Source: Marinicella gelatinilytica
Lineage (GTDB): Bacteria; Pseudomonadota; Gammaproteobacteria; Xanthomonadales; Marinicellaceae
Direction: 5' to 3'
DNA: 64,000 bases
NCBI RefSeq assembly: GCF_026410405.1
Contig: NZ_JAPMLN010000001.1
Coordinates: 1 to 64,000, forward strand
Position 1 is the stretch's first letter. Every line of letters begins with the position of its first letter. A program made the position numbers and the translations under genes. The notes under the pieces were generated by a model. That model worked only from the letters and a program-made list of their open reading frames with translations. It had not been told where the DNA came from and did no database searches. Shown piece after piece: positions 50,033-60,052 of this stretch.

Positions 50033-50718
50033 GTGATAAAAGATTAATTATGCTGGATACCGAGACCACTGGTTTTAAACCCGAAGAAGGGCATCGGGTG
50101 ATTGAAATTGGTGCGGTGGTTCTCGAAAACCGTCAAATTACCAACCAAACTTACCATCAGTATGTAAACCCTGAATTTGCGGTTGATCAAGGGGCGTTAG
50201 AGGTTCATGGTATCAGTAATGAGTTTTTGCAAGATAAGCCTAAATTTCACGAGGTAATGGATGACTTCATGGCTTTTATTGATGATTCAATTTTGGTCAT
50301 GCATAACGCACCGTTTGATGTGAAGTTTTTAAATAATGAACTGAAACTGACGGGCGCATCCAGGCGGTTAGAGCAAGTGGTTGATGTTGTCGACAGCCTG
50401 GTTATTGCCAAGCAAAAGCACACAGGTGCACGCAATAACTTAGATGCGCTATGCAAACGTTATGGGATTGGCAATGCCCATAGAACCTTGCACGGTGCAT
50501 TATTGGATGCGCAGATATTGGCGCAAGTTTATTTGGCCATGACAGGTGGTCAAATAGGTTTGGATTTAGACCATGAATCTCAATCAGCAGATTCCGGCTT
50601 GCGGTTTGATTTGTCACAATTGCCACCTTTGAAAAGTGTTCATGCAAGCTCGGAAGAGCAGCGGTCTCATCAAGAATGGATTGCCCGACATCTTAAACAT
50701 GATCCTTTTCAAGTTTAA
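50029..50718 (+). CDS. dnaQ: DNA polymerase III epsilon subunit (proofreading exonuclease)
   Basis: 3'-5' exonuclease of the replicative polymerase. DEDDh residues are visible: MLDTETTGF (Asp and Glu), [11 protein letters not shown], and [12 protein letters not shown] with the catalytic His and the last Asp. At 229 residues it is close to the usual length, with a C-terminal extension expected to bind the alpha subunit. The start overlaps rnhA (ATGA). Confidence 0.96.
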   Translation: MSDKRLIMLDTETTGFKPEEGHRVIEIGAVVLENRQITNQTYHQYVNPEFAVDQGALEVHGISNEFLQDKPKFHEVMDDFMAFIDDSILVMHNAPFDVKFLNNELKLTGASRRLEQVVDVVDSLVIAKQKHTGARNNLDALCKRYGIGNAHRTLHGALLDAQILAQVYLAMTGGQIGLDLDHESQSADSGLRFDLSQLPPLKSVHASSEEQRSHQEWIARHLKHDPFQV

Positions 50719-50759
50719 GTTTACAGGCTTCTCTTAGACACTGAACTGGGCTAAAATGA

Positions 50760-52070
<1,311 letters not shown>

Positions 52071-52126
52071 TTGCTTGATAACTTGTCTTTGCATATAATA
52101 AATAACGACTTATACGGAAAACAAAT

Positions 52127-52915
52127 ATGAAACTGCACTTCCCCCACGGTGAACACCCTGATGTTATGTTGGAAAGTGGCCAATATACCATTGGTGGCGA
52201 CAACGCTGCTGACATAACCATCGAGGATAAAGGTTTAGCGGATATACATGTGACACTGACCGTCAAAGGATCAGATTATTCAGTTTCAGTGCCAAATGAA
52301 GCCAGTTTAGTGTCTATAAACGGCAAGTTAGTAAAAGATGATAAAGAAGTGCGAGCCGGTGATTTACTGATTGCATCGCAAGTTCATATGAAGTTATTAG
52401 ATCCAACTGCCAAAGAAAAATCTGAAGATGATGGTAAAACCAGAATCCGCATGGCTTTACCTCAGTTTATTTTAAGAGGTGTGTCCGGCGCTTATTTTGG
52501 TAAAACCTATCCGTTACGCGGCACCACCACCATTGGGCGTCATTCTGACTGTCATATATGCGTCAATGCTGATGGGGTGTCACGTCGCCACATGCAGATT
52601 GATGCCGACGCCACCGGCTTAGTGATAAAGGATTTAGACTCATCCAACGGTACTTTTGTGAACGGGAAAAAAGTCAAAACTCAGGAATTACAAGTGGGTG
52701 ACGAAATTCGCATTGATAATATTCGTTTTTTGGTACAAACCCCCGGCATGAGTGATCCCACTTTAGATCAAACTGACAAAAAGCCCAAACAACGCACTGA
52801 ACCTCCTGCAAGCTCGGGTGGTGGTGCTGCCAAGTGGATTGTGACTTTAGTCATACTTGGTGGAGCAGTCGCTGCTGCTTGGTATTTTGGTTATTTAGAC
52901 GGCCTGTTAGGCTAA
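52127..52915 (+). CDS. Tandem FHA-domain protein with a C-terminal membrane helix
   Basis: 262 residues. The second FHA domain (about 125-205) is canonical: TTIGRHSDCHICV, SRRHMQID, DLDSSNGTFVNGKKV. The first (about 1-90) keeps the fold pattern (YTIGGDNAADITIED) but lacks the Ser-x-x-His phosphothreonine-binding pair, so it is probably non-binding. After a charged, Pro/Ser-rich linker there is one helix (about 234-258, WIVTLVILGGAVAAAWYFG) ending almost at the C-terminus, so the protein is likely tail-anchored with FHA domains in the cytoplasm. No kinase or secretion genes are adjacent; the partner is unknown. Confidence 0.88.
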   Translation: MKLHFPHGEHPDVMLESGQYTIGGDNAADITIEDKGLADIHVTLTVKGSDYSVSVPNEASLVSINGKLVKDDKEVRAGDLLIASQVHMKLLDPTAKEKSEDDGKTRIRMALPQFILRGVSGAYFGKTYPLRGTTTIGRHSDCHICVNADGVSRRHMQIDADATGLVIKDLDSSNGTFVNGKKVKTQELQVGDEIRIDNIRFLVQTPGMSDPTLDQTDKKPKQRTEPPASSGGGAAKWIVTLVILGGAVAAAWYFGYLDGLLG

Positions 52916-52922
52916 TTTCAAT

Positions 52923-52975
52923 GGCCGTGATCGGCCTTATATTGAATCCATGACTTGGCGACATCAGTCGCCAAG
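52923..52975 (+). other. Two tandem GC-rich hairpins before paaG
   Basis: GGCCG-TGAT-CGGCC at 52923-52936 and CTTGGCGAC-ATCA-GTCGCCAAG at 52954-52975 are both perfect, with tetraloops. Neither has a T-run, so they are not typical intrinsic terminators. The second lies 20 bases before the paaG start and may control expression at the head of the phenylacetate operon. Confidence 0.5.
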
Positions 52976-52995
52976 CAACTTCAAACGCAAAAAAT

Positions 52996-53799
52996 ATGAC
53001 TGATACCTTAAAGAACCTCAAGACCATTGAGCTGTCTCTGGACGCCTCAGTGGCGCGCATATATTTAAACCGACCTGATAAACTGAATGCTTTTAACAAT
53101 CAAATGCATGAAGAACTTCAAAGCGTCCTTGATGTGATTAGCCAGCGTGATGATATTCGCTGCGTATTTTTGTCCGGCAGAGGTCGTGGCTTTTGTGCCG
53201 GCCAAGACCTGGCTCAACGACAATCTGTAGATGGTAAACCGTTAGATTTAGGTAACACACTTGATCAGGGTTTTAATCGAACCATTCGCTTACTAAAGCG
53301 TGTTAAAGCACCGATTATTTGTGGCGTCAATGGTGTGGCCGCCGGAGCAGGCGCCAATTTGGCTTTAAATTGCGATATTGTGGTGGCTAAATATTCGGCC
53401 CGCTTTATTCAATCTTTTTCATCTATTGGGCTGATTCCGGATTGTAATGGCACTTGGATTTTACCGAAACTCGTGGGAATGGCGCGTGCCAAAGCCATCA
53501 CATTGATGGCCACACCTGTGGAGGCCGAGCAAGCAGAACAGTGGGGCATGATTTATGCGGCAGTCCGAGATGAGGCTTTTGATGATTGGGTTGAAGCGCG
53601 GATAAAAGAACTTTCCAATCGACCGACCAAAGCGCTGTATCATATTAAAGCATTGATGGACGAATCAAATACTTCCGAATTTGATGCTCATTTGGAGCTT
53701 GAGCGAAATGCCCAACGATTATGTGGTCTGAGTCATGACTTTAAAGAAGGGGTGAGTGCTTTTAATGAAAAAAGACCACCTCAGTTCAAAGGACACTGA
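52996..53799 (+). CDS. paaG: 1,2-epoxyphenylacetyl-CoA isomerase
   Basis: Crotonase-fold enzyme converting ring-1,2-epoxyphenylacetyl-CoA to the oxepin form. 267 residues with GRGRGFCAGQDLAQRQ (oxyanion hole and the typical PaaG DLAQR), GVAAGAGANLALNCD, and the PaaG-like FIQSFSSIGLIPDCNGTW with its catalytic Asp. It overlaps paaH by one base, and the surrounding paa genes fix its identity. Confidence 0.93.
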   Translation: MTDTLKNLKTIELSLDASVARIYLNRPDKLNAFNNQMHEELQSVLDVISQRDDIRCVFLSGRGRGFCAGQDLAQRQSVDGKPLDLGNTLDQGFNRTIRLLKRVKAPIICGVNGVAAGAGANLALNCDIVVAKYSARFIQSFSSIGLIPDCNGTWILPKLVGMARAKAITLMATPVEAEQAEQWGMIYAAVRDEAFDDWVEARIKELSNRPTKALYHIKALMDESNTSEFDAHLELERNAQRLCGLSHDFKEGVSAFNEKRPPQFKGH

Positions 53800-55268
53800 T
53801 GATGATCACTCGTATAGCTATACTGGGTGCCGGCACCATGGGCATAGGTATTGCTGAAGTGGCCGCTGCCCATGGTTGTCATGTAAAGTTATATGACATT
53901 GACCCATCAGCGGCTAATCAGGCGATAAAAAACTTATCGACAAGACTTGATAAGCGCATTGCTAAAGGCAAAATTACCGATGATGATAAGCAATCGATTT
54001 TAACCAATATTTTATCTGTTGATGCCTTGGACGCGTTACATGACCGCGAGTTGGTGATTGAAGCAGTGGTTGAAAAATTGTCCGTAAAACAGGATTTATT
54101 CCAGCAATTAGAACAAATTTGTTCTGCTCAAACCATATTAGCCTCTAATACTTCGTCGATATCGATTACCGCGATTGCAACACATTTACAACATCCTCAG
54201 CGGATTCTGGGGCTGCACTTCTTTAATCCGGCTCCGATTATGAAGTTGGTGGAAGTTATCGCCGGTATTAAAACCGCTGAAGTGGTGCTTGATAAGGCTG
54301 TAACACTGGTTAAGTCCTGGGGTAAGGTGGCGGTCAAAGCCCAATCAGGCCCGGGTTTTATTGTTAACCGGGTGGCGCGACCTTTTTATGGTGAAGCTTT
54401 GAAAATGAAGCAAGAACAATTGGCGGACCCTGCCACCATTGATGCTTGTTTACAGGCTGCTGCTGGCTTTCGCATGGGGCCCTTTGCCTTAATGGATTTG
54501 ATTGGCATTGACGTTAATTTTCAAGTCAGCAAAACCGTCTATCACGCCATGTTTGAAGATCCACGCTATCGACCTTCATTAATTCAATCAGAAATGGTGG
54601 CTGCCGGACTGTTAGGCCGAAAGTCTGGCCAGGGCTTTTATCATTATAATCAACAAAAAACAGATCAATCATCACCTTACAGTGGAACGCAAAAGGATTT
54701 ACCTAAAAGCATCCAATTGAATGAATCTGACCATCCTTTTGAACAATTATTGAGCGAAGTTCGGGATATCTGTCAGGTGCACTCCGGTGGGCTTAATCAG
54801 GTAGGTGATACCGTATTATTTCAAACCGTTGGTCACTGTGCTGGAACCTTGGCACAGCAGCTGAAAAAGCCGGTGTGTTTGGTTGATTGGTCATTTGATT
54901 ATCAACAGGCTAAAGCAGTTAATGTCTGTTTCAGCGAACAGGTCATTGACATCGACAAAAACCATATTATTGCCATGTTTCAAGCAATTAATAAACAGGT
55001 TGTTACTATCGATGATATGCCAGGAATGATTAATGCACGGGTACTGTCGATGCTAATTAATGAAGCCGCGGATGCCGTATTCAATGGTGTGGCAACGGCT
55101 GAAGATGTGGATTTGGCCATGCAGTATGGCACCAATTACCCACAAGGTTTGCTGGCTTATGCTGAGTATATTGGTTGGCAAAATCCGGCGTCGGTACTGA
55201 CTGAATTACAGCAATGGTTTGGTGATGACCGTTATCGCTTATCGCCCTATATCAGGAGACAACTATGA
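53799..55268 (+). CDS. paaH: 3-hydroxyadipyl-CoA dehydrogenase (phenylacetate pathway)
   Basis: NAD-dependent 3-hydroxyacyl-CoA dehydrogenase of the late phenylacetate pathway. 489 residues: an N-terminal Rossmann motif AILGAGTMGIGIAEVAA, the signature LGLHFFNPAPIMKLVEVI, and two C-terminal dimerisation domains. The second includes INEAADAVFNGVATAEDVD and GTNYPQGLLAYAEYIG. It is about the length of E. coli PaaH. It overlaps paaJ by four bases. Confidence 0.94.
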   Translation: MMITRIAILGAGTMGIGIAEVAAAHGCHVKLYDIDPSAANQAIKNLSTRLDKRIAKGKITDDDKQSILTNILSVDALDALHDRELVIEAVVEKLSVKQDLFQQLEQICSAQTILASNTSSISITAIATHLQHPQRILGLHFFNPAPIMKLVEVIAGIKTAEVVLDKAVTLVKSWGKVAVKAQSGPGFIVNRVARPFYGEALKMKQEQLADPATIDACLQAAAGFRMGPFALMDLIGIDVNFQVSKTVYHAMFEDPRYRPSLIQSEMVAAGLLGRKSGQGFYHYNQQKTDQSSPYSGTQKDLPKSIQLNESDHPFEQLLSEVRDICQVHSGGLNQVGDTVLFQTVGHCAGTLAQQLKKPVCLVDWSFDYQQAKAVNVCFSEQVIDIDKNHIIAMFQAINKQVVTIDDMPGMINARVLSMLINEAADAVFNGVATAEDVDLAMQYGTNYPQGLLAYAEYIGWQNPASVLTELQQWFGDDRYRLSPYIRRQL

Positions 55269-56476
55269 AACCGGTTTATATTTGTGACGGCATCCGAACA
55301 CCCATCGGTCGATTTGGAGGCGCATTGGCTTCTGTGCGGCCTGATGATATGTTGGCACATGTGATTAAAACTGTTATGCAAAACAACCCACAATTACCCA
55401 TCGATGCCATCGATGACGTGATGGCCGGTTGTGCCAACCAAGCGGGTGAAGATAACCGTAATGTGGCCAAAATGTCGGCTTTATTGGCGGGTTTGCCACC
55501 GACGGTACCGGGTGTGACTGTTAACCGCCTTTGTGCCTCGGGATTGGATGCCATAGCCATGGCGGCACGTACCATTGCCTGTGGTGATGCGGAGGTGATT
55601 ATTGCCGGTGGTGTCGAGTCCATGTCACGGGCACCCTGGGTTATGGCCAAGCCGGAACAGGCCTTTTCACGGCAGCCCGAAGTTTTTGACACCACCATCG
55701 GCTGGCGTTTTATTAACCCAAAATTGCAACAGCAATACGGCACCGATTCAATGCCGGAAACGGCGGAAAATGTGGCTGAAGATTATAAAATCAGCCGTGA
55801 AGACCAGGATCAGTTTGCCTATAACAGCCAACAGAAAACCCATCGGGCGCAACAAAGCGGCTATTTTAAGGATGAAATTGTGCCGGTCAGTATCCCACAA
55901 CGTAAAGGCAATGCCATTGTGGTGGATCAAGATGAACACCCCAGAAGTGATACCCAATTAGACAAGCTGGCTCAATTACGCACACCGTTTAAAGCCAATG
56001 GCAGTATCACCGCCGGTAATGCCTCCGGTGTTAATGATGGTGCGGCGGCACTTATTATCGCCTCAGAACAAGCGGTGTCAGACTATGGTTTAACGCCATT
56101 GGTTAAAATTTGTGGCGCTCGGGTTGCCGGTGTAGAGCCACGGGTCATGGGCATTGGTCCGGTACCGGCCACTGAACAATTGTTGAAAGTCCACAATTTA
56201 ACCATCGATGATATGGATGTCATTGAACTCAATGAAGCCTTTGCCGCTCAATCTCTGGCGGTGTTAAGGGCATTGGGGGTGGCCGATGATGATGCGCGGG
56301 TCAATCCCAACGGCGGTGCCATTGCTTTGGGTCATCCTTTGGGTATGAGTGGTGCGCGTCTGGCATTAACAGCAGCCCGGCAGTTAGCAAAGCAAAAAGG
56401 GCGATATGCTTTGGTCACCTTGTGTATTGGTGTTGGTCAGGGTATGGCGATGTTACTTGAGCGCGTGGATGACTGA
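55265..56476 (+). CDS. paaJ: 3-oxoadipyl-CoA thiolase
   Basis: Thiolase cleaving 3-oxoadipyl-CoA, and in the family the 3-oxo-5,6-dehydrosuberyl-CoA intermediate, to acetyl-CoA and a shorter CoA ester. 403 residues. The N-terminus CDGIRTPIGRFGGALASVR is typical of PaaJ/PcaF. The active-site Cys is in NRLCASGLDAI, the His in ALGHPLGMSGAR and the last Cys in LVTLCIGVGQG. Confidence 0.94.
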   Translation: MKPVYICDGIRTPIGRFGGALASVRPDDMLAHVIKTVMQNNPQLPIDAIDDVMAGCANQAGEDNRNVAKMSALLAGLPPTVPGVTVNRLCASGLDAIAMAARTIACGDAEVIIAGGVESMSRAPWVMAKPEQAFSRQPEVFDTTIGWRFINPKLQQQYGTDSMPETAENVAEDYKISREDQDQFAYNSQQKTHRAQQSGYFKDEIVPVSIPQRKGNAIVVDQDEHPRSDTQLDKLAQLRTPFKANGSITAGNASGVNDGAAALIIASEQAVSDYGLTPLVKICGARVAGVEPRVMGIGPVPATEQLLKVHNLTIDDMDVIELNEAFAAQSLAVLRALGVADDDARVNPNGGAIALGHPLGMSGARLALTAARQLAKQKGRYALVTLCIGVGQGMAMLLERVDD

Positions 56477-56485
56477 AATAAATAC

Positions 56486-56508
56486 GTCATTCTGTTAAAA
56501 TCAATGAC
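56486..56508. promoter_or_regulatory. Putative paaA promoter inside an inverted repeat
   Basis: GTCATT (56486-56491) and AATGAC (56503-56508) flank an extended -10 element TGT-TAAAAT (56493-56501). A repressor bound here would cover the promoter. It lies in the 57-base gap between paaJ and paaA and may give paaABCDE their own transcript. The identity of the regulator is unknown; no paaX or paaR is present. Confidence 0.4.
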
Positions 56509-56533
56509 CCACATTAAGCAAGGTTTATAAATT

Positions 56534-57502
56534 ATGTATTCACAAGGTTTACAAGATGCCAAAGGTGGCCCGGAGCCGGAAGGTTTACTCAAAGCATTCC
56601 AAAAACGCATTGATAACGAAGAAAAAATCGAACCGCGGGACTGGATGCCGGAAGCCTATCGAAAAACGTTGATTCGGCAAATGTCACAACATGCCCATTC
56701 AGAAATCGTTGGACAGTTACCTGAAGGCAATTGGATTACCCGTGCACCAACCTTAAAACGTAAAATGATTCTGTTGGCTAAAGTTCAGGATGAAGCCGGT
56801 CATGGTTTATATATTTATTCAGCCACAGAAACCTTAGGCATTACCCGTGATGAAATGACCCGTCAGTTATTAAGTGGTGAAGCCAAATATTCCAGTATCT
56901 TTAATTATCCGACACCCAGTTGGGCCGATATGGGCGCCATTGGTTGGTTAGTGGATGGTGCGGCGATTATGAATCAGGTACCGTTGTGTCGTGCGTCTTA
57001 TGGACCTTATGCCCGTTCCATGATCCGGATTTGTAAAGAAGAAAGTTTTCACCAGCGCCAAGGTTACGATATCATGACGGTGTTGGCGCGTGGCACTGCC
57101 GCTCAAAAGAAAATGGCACAGGACGCCTTAAATCGGACTTGGTGGCCTGCCTTGATGATGTTTGGACCCAGTGATAAAGATTCAAAACATTCAGCCCAAT
57201 CCATGCAATGGAAAATTAAGCGTTTCACCAATGATGACCTCAGACAAAAATTTGTCGATGCCACCGTACCGCAAGCGGAACATCTGGGATTAACCATTCC
57301 CGATAAAGATTTAAAATGGAATGAAGATCGTGGTCATTATGATTTTGGCGAAATCGATTGGCAAGAATTTATGGAAGTTATTAAAGGCAATGGCCCGTGT
57401 AATAAGCAACGTTTACGAGCTCGCCAAAAAGCCCATGATGAGGGCGAATGGGTTCGTAAAGCCGCTGAAGTTTATCAACAAAAACAACAGGATGCCGCAT
57501 GA
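56534..57502 (+). CDS. paaA: 1,2-phenylacetyl-CoA epoxidase, catalytic subunit A
   Basis: Diiron monooxygenase subunit that epoxidises the ring of phenylacetyl-CoA. 322 residues. Metal-ligand segments are [18 protein letters not shown] (Glu and His) and [15 protein letters not shown] (Glu and His). It is joined by short overlaps to paaB and the rest of the complex. Confidence 0.96.
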   Translation: MYSQGLQDAKGGPEPEGLLKAFQKRIDNEEKIEPRDWMPEAYRKTLIRQMSQHAHSEIVGQLPEGNWITRAPTLKRKMILLAKVQDEAGHGLYIYSATETLGITRDEMTRQLLSGEAKYSSIFNYPTPSWADMGAIGWLVDGAAIMNQVPLCRASYGPYARSMIRICKEESFHQRQGYDIMTVLARGTAAQKKMAQDALNRTWWPALMMFGPSDKDSKHSAQSMQWKIKRFTNDDLRQKFVDATVPQAEHLGLTIPDKDLKWNEDRGHYDFGEIDWQEFMEVIKGNGPCNKQRLRARQKAHDEGEWVRKAAEVYQQKQQDAA

Positions 57503-57771
57503 AGTTATATGAAGTTTTTATCCGAGCTAAATCCGGACTTAACCACCGGCATGTGGGTTCGTTGCACGCTGCCGATGCGCAAATGGCGCTACAAAATGCC
57601 AGAGACGTGTATACTAGACGTGAAGAGGGTGTCAGTATTTGGGTGGTTGAAGCAGCTGCCATCAGCGCCTCTAACCCTGAACAGTCAGAAGAATGGTTTG
57701 ATCCGGCCATGGACAAAGTTTATCGCTATCCAACCTTTTATCCTTTAGATAAAGAAGTGGACAACATGTAA
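57499..57771 (+). CDS. paaB: 1,2-phenylacetyl-CoA epoxidase, subunit B
   Basis: A 90-residue structural subunit that bridges the PaaA-PaaC heterodimers. Characteristic features are the [20 protein letters not shown] start, the [18 protein letters not shown] segment, and the tyrosine-rich C-terminus ([16 protein letters not shown]). It overlaps both neighbours. Confidence 0.95.
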   Translation: MKLYEVFIRAKSGLNHRHVGSLHAADAQMALQNARDVYTRREEGVSIWVVEAAAISASNPEQSEEWFDPAMDKVYRYPTFYPLDKEVDNM

Positions 57772-58523
57772 TGAATAAAGCCATTGAACATTATTTACTG
57801 CGGTTAGCAGATACCGCCTTAACCCAATCGCAACGCATTGCCGAATGGTGTGGCCATGGCCCGTTTTTAGAAGAAGACATTGCACTCACGAATGTGGCGC
57901 TGGATTTGTTGGGTCATGCCAAACTATTGTACGAACAAGCTGCAGAGGTTTCAGAGCAAGACGTCAGTGCCGATGATTTGGCTTTTTTGCGTGATGTGGA
58001 TGCTTTTAAAAACCCCATACTTACAGAACTACCTCGTGGTGATTTTGCCTTTACCACATTAAAACAGTATTTTGTAGATCAGTTTAATGTGTTGCTCTAT
58101 CAGGCTTTGATGGACAGCCAATATCAACCGTTGAGTGATATTGCCACAAAAGCTTTAAAAGAGGTACGTTATCACTTAACCCGCAGTCGTGATTGGTGTT
58201 TGCGTTTATCGTTAAGTACCGATGAAGCCAAGCAAAAAATGCAAGCAGCCTTAGATGATTTATATTTCTATACCCCCGAATTATTTGAAACCGACGATCA
58301 GCTAAATCAGTTGATGGCTGAAAGCATCATTCCTGATATGTCAGCACTTCACAACCAGTGGCAACAACAAGTCGATGAATTACTTAACAAGTGCCAATTA
58401 AAAACCCCAACATCAGGCTGGCTTGCCACTGGTGGCTTGCGTGGTGAGCATTCAGAACATTTGGGTTATATGTTGGCTGATATGCAATTTTTACAACGTG
58501 CTTATCCAGGTTGTGAGTGGTGA
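57771..58523 (+). CDS. paaC: 1,2-phenylacetyl-CoA epoxidase, subunit C
   Basis: A 250-residue ferritin-fold structural partner of PaaA. Segments typical of the family are RIAEWCGHGPFLEEDIALTN, LDLLGHAKLLYEQAAE, LKEVRYHLTRSRDW and GGLRGEHSEHLGYMLADMQ. Its stop shares one base with the paaD start. Confidence 0.95.
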   Translation: MNKAIEHYLLRLADTALTQSQRIAEWCGHGPFLEEDIALTNVALDLLGHAKLLYEQAAEVSEQDVSADDLAFLRDVDAFKNPILTELPRGDFAFTTLKQYFVDQFNVLLYQALMDSQYQPLSDIATKALKEVRYHLTRSRDWCLRLSLSTDEAKQKMQAALDDLYFYTPELFETDDQLNQLMAESIIPDMSALHNQWQQQVDELLNKCQLKTPTSGWLATGGLRGEHSEHLGYMLADMQFLQRAYPGCEW

Positions 58524-59002
58524 TGACAAAAACCACAACCCCACTTTCAGAATCACAGGTCAAAGCCTGGCTTGGTGACGTGAAAGACCCCGAAATTCCG
58601 GTGATTTCCATTGCTGACTTGGGTGTTTTGTACGACGTCACGGTAGACAATAATGAAGTGCTGGTAACTATTTTGCCAACTTATTCAGGCTGTCCGGCCA
58701 TGGACACCATGCAAGAGGATATTGTTGAGCACCTGAAGCAACAAGGTGTTGATCAGGTTCGTGTGGTCGTCAAAAACACACCTGCTTGGACCACGGATCG
58801 TATCACCAAGCAGGGCCGCCGGCAACTACAGGCCTATGGTATTGCACCCCCACTAGAGAAAAGTGGTCAACCCATCTCTTGCCCCCAATGCGGTTCCACT
58901 AACACCACTTGTATCAGTCAATTCGGCTCGACAGCCTGTAAAGCTTTGTACCGTTGTGAAGACTGTTTAGAACCTTTTGATTACTTTAAATGCCATGTCT
59001 GA
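58523..59002 (+). CDS. paaD: PaaD, iron-sulphur/epoxidase maturation subunit
   Basis: About 159 residues from the ATG that overlaps the paaC stop; GTGs at 58517 and 58520 are also in frame but less likely. An N-terminal DUF59/MIP18-like domain (VKDPEIPVISIADLGVL, PTYSGCPAMD) is followed by a C-terminal zinc- or cluster-binding knuckle with paired cysteines (CPQCGS, YRCEDCLEP). In the family it assists maturation of the epoxidase. Confidence 0.94.
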   Translation: MTKTTTPLSESQVKAWLGDVKDPEIPVISIADLGVLYDVTVDNNEVLVTILPTYSGCPAMDTMQEDIVEHLKQQGVDQVRVVVKNTPAWTTDRITKQGRRQLQAYGIAPPLEKSGQPISCPQCGSTNTTCISQFGSTACKALYRCEDCLEPFDYFKCHV

Positions 59003-60047
59003 ATTTCACACCTTAACCATAGCGGCTGTCAGCCAACAACCCAACGCCGTTATTTGGCATTTTGATATTCCTGAAAAACTTCAGGAAGAATATCGTTATC
59101 AAGCCGGGCAGCATTTAACCTTTAACCAAACCATCGACGGTGAGCAGCTTCGGCGCAGTTATTCAATCTGTTCTTCAAGCCTTCATCCCAATCGTTTGTC
59201 GGTGTTAATTAAGCACATCCCGGGAGGTCAATTCTCATCATGGGCACAACAGCAAAGTCCCGGCAACCAAGTGTCGGTATTGCCACCCACTGGTCGGTTT
59301 ATACTTAAACCGGAGGAAGGGAAACGCTATGTGGGGTTTGCCGCCGGAGCCGGTATCACACCGATAATGGGTATGATGTATGCAGTATTGGAACAAACTG
59401 AAACTGCTGAGTTTATTTTGTTTTTTGGTAACTCGACAGCCAAAAATGTATTATTGCAACAGCATATTTCTGCTTTAAAAGACCAGTATGGTGAGCGCTT
59501 AAGTGTGCATTACTTTCTCACCCAACAGCAGGTTGATATGGCCTTTAACCAGGGCCGATTTGACACCCAAAAAGTGACTGATATTTACCAAAATCTGTTA
59601 AAAAATTTGTCGGTCGACGGCTATTACGTTTGCGGACCGGGATTGATGATTGATGATTTATGTAACTGTTTGCAGTCCTTGGGTATTGAACAATCGAAAA
59701 TTCACAACGAACGCTTCCTAAGTGAAGGCCAGTTCATCAAAACTGAACGTAAACCGGCTGCCAAAGATGCCGATGTTAAAGTCACCATGGATGGCATCGA
59801 GCAACAATTTAATTTAAAAGCCGGTAGTGAAAAAACGCTGTTAGAGTCAGCTGAAGATGCCGGTATTGCTCTACCATATTCATGCCGCGCCGGTGTATGT
59901 GCCACCTGCCGTTGTCGTTTGTTGGACGGTGAAGTGGATATGATTAATAACTATTCTTTAGAGGATTGGGAAATCAAAGCCGGTTACATTCTTAGCTGTC
60001 AGTCAATGCCCCGATCTAATAAAATTCACATCTCTTTTGACGAGTAA
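58995..60047 (+). CDS. paaE: Phenylacetyl-CoA epoxidase reductase
   Basis: NADPH-dependent reductase that feeds electrons to the diiron centre of PaaA. About 350 residues. The FAD-binding domain contains LRRSYSICSS, followed by an NADP-binding domain (FAAGAGITPIMGMM), and a C-terminal plant-type 2Fe-2S ferredoxin domain with YSCRAGVCATCRCRL. The ATG at 58995 overlaps the end of paaD by eight bases; a TTG at 58977 is rejected as the start. Confidence 0.94.
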   Translation: MSEFHTLTIAAVSQQPNAVIWHFDIPEKLQEEYRYQAGQHLTFNQTIDGEQLRRSYSICSSSLHPNRLSVLIKHIPGGQFSSWAQQQSPGNQVSVLPPTGRFILKPEEGKRYVGFAAGAGITPIMGMMYAVLEQTETAEFILFFGNSTAKNVLLQQHISALKDQYGERLSVHYFLTQQQVDMAFNQGRFDTQKVTDIYQNLLKNLSVDGYYVCGPGLMIDDLCNCLQSLGIEQSKIHNERFLSEGQFIKTERKPAAKDADVKVTMDGIEQQFNLKAGSEKTLLESAEDAGIALPYSCRAGVCATCRCRLLDGEVDMINNYSLEDWEIKAGYILSCQSMPRSNKIHISFDE

Positions 60048-60052
60048 ATAAC

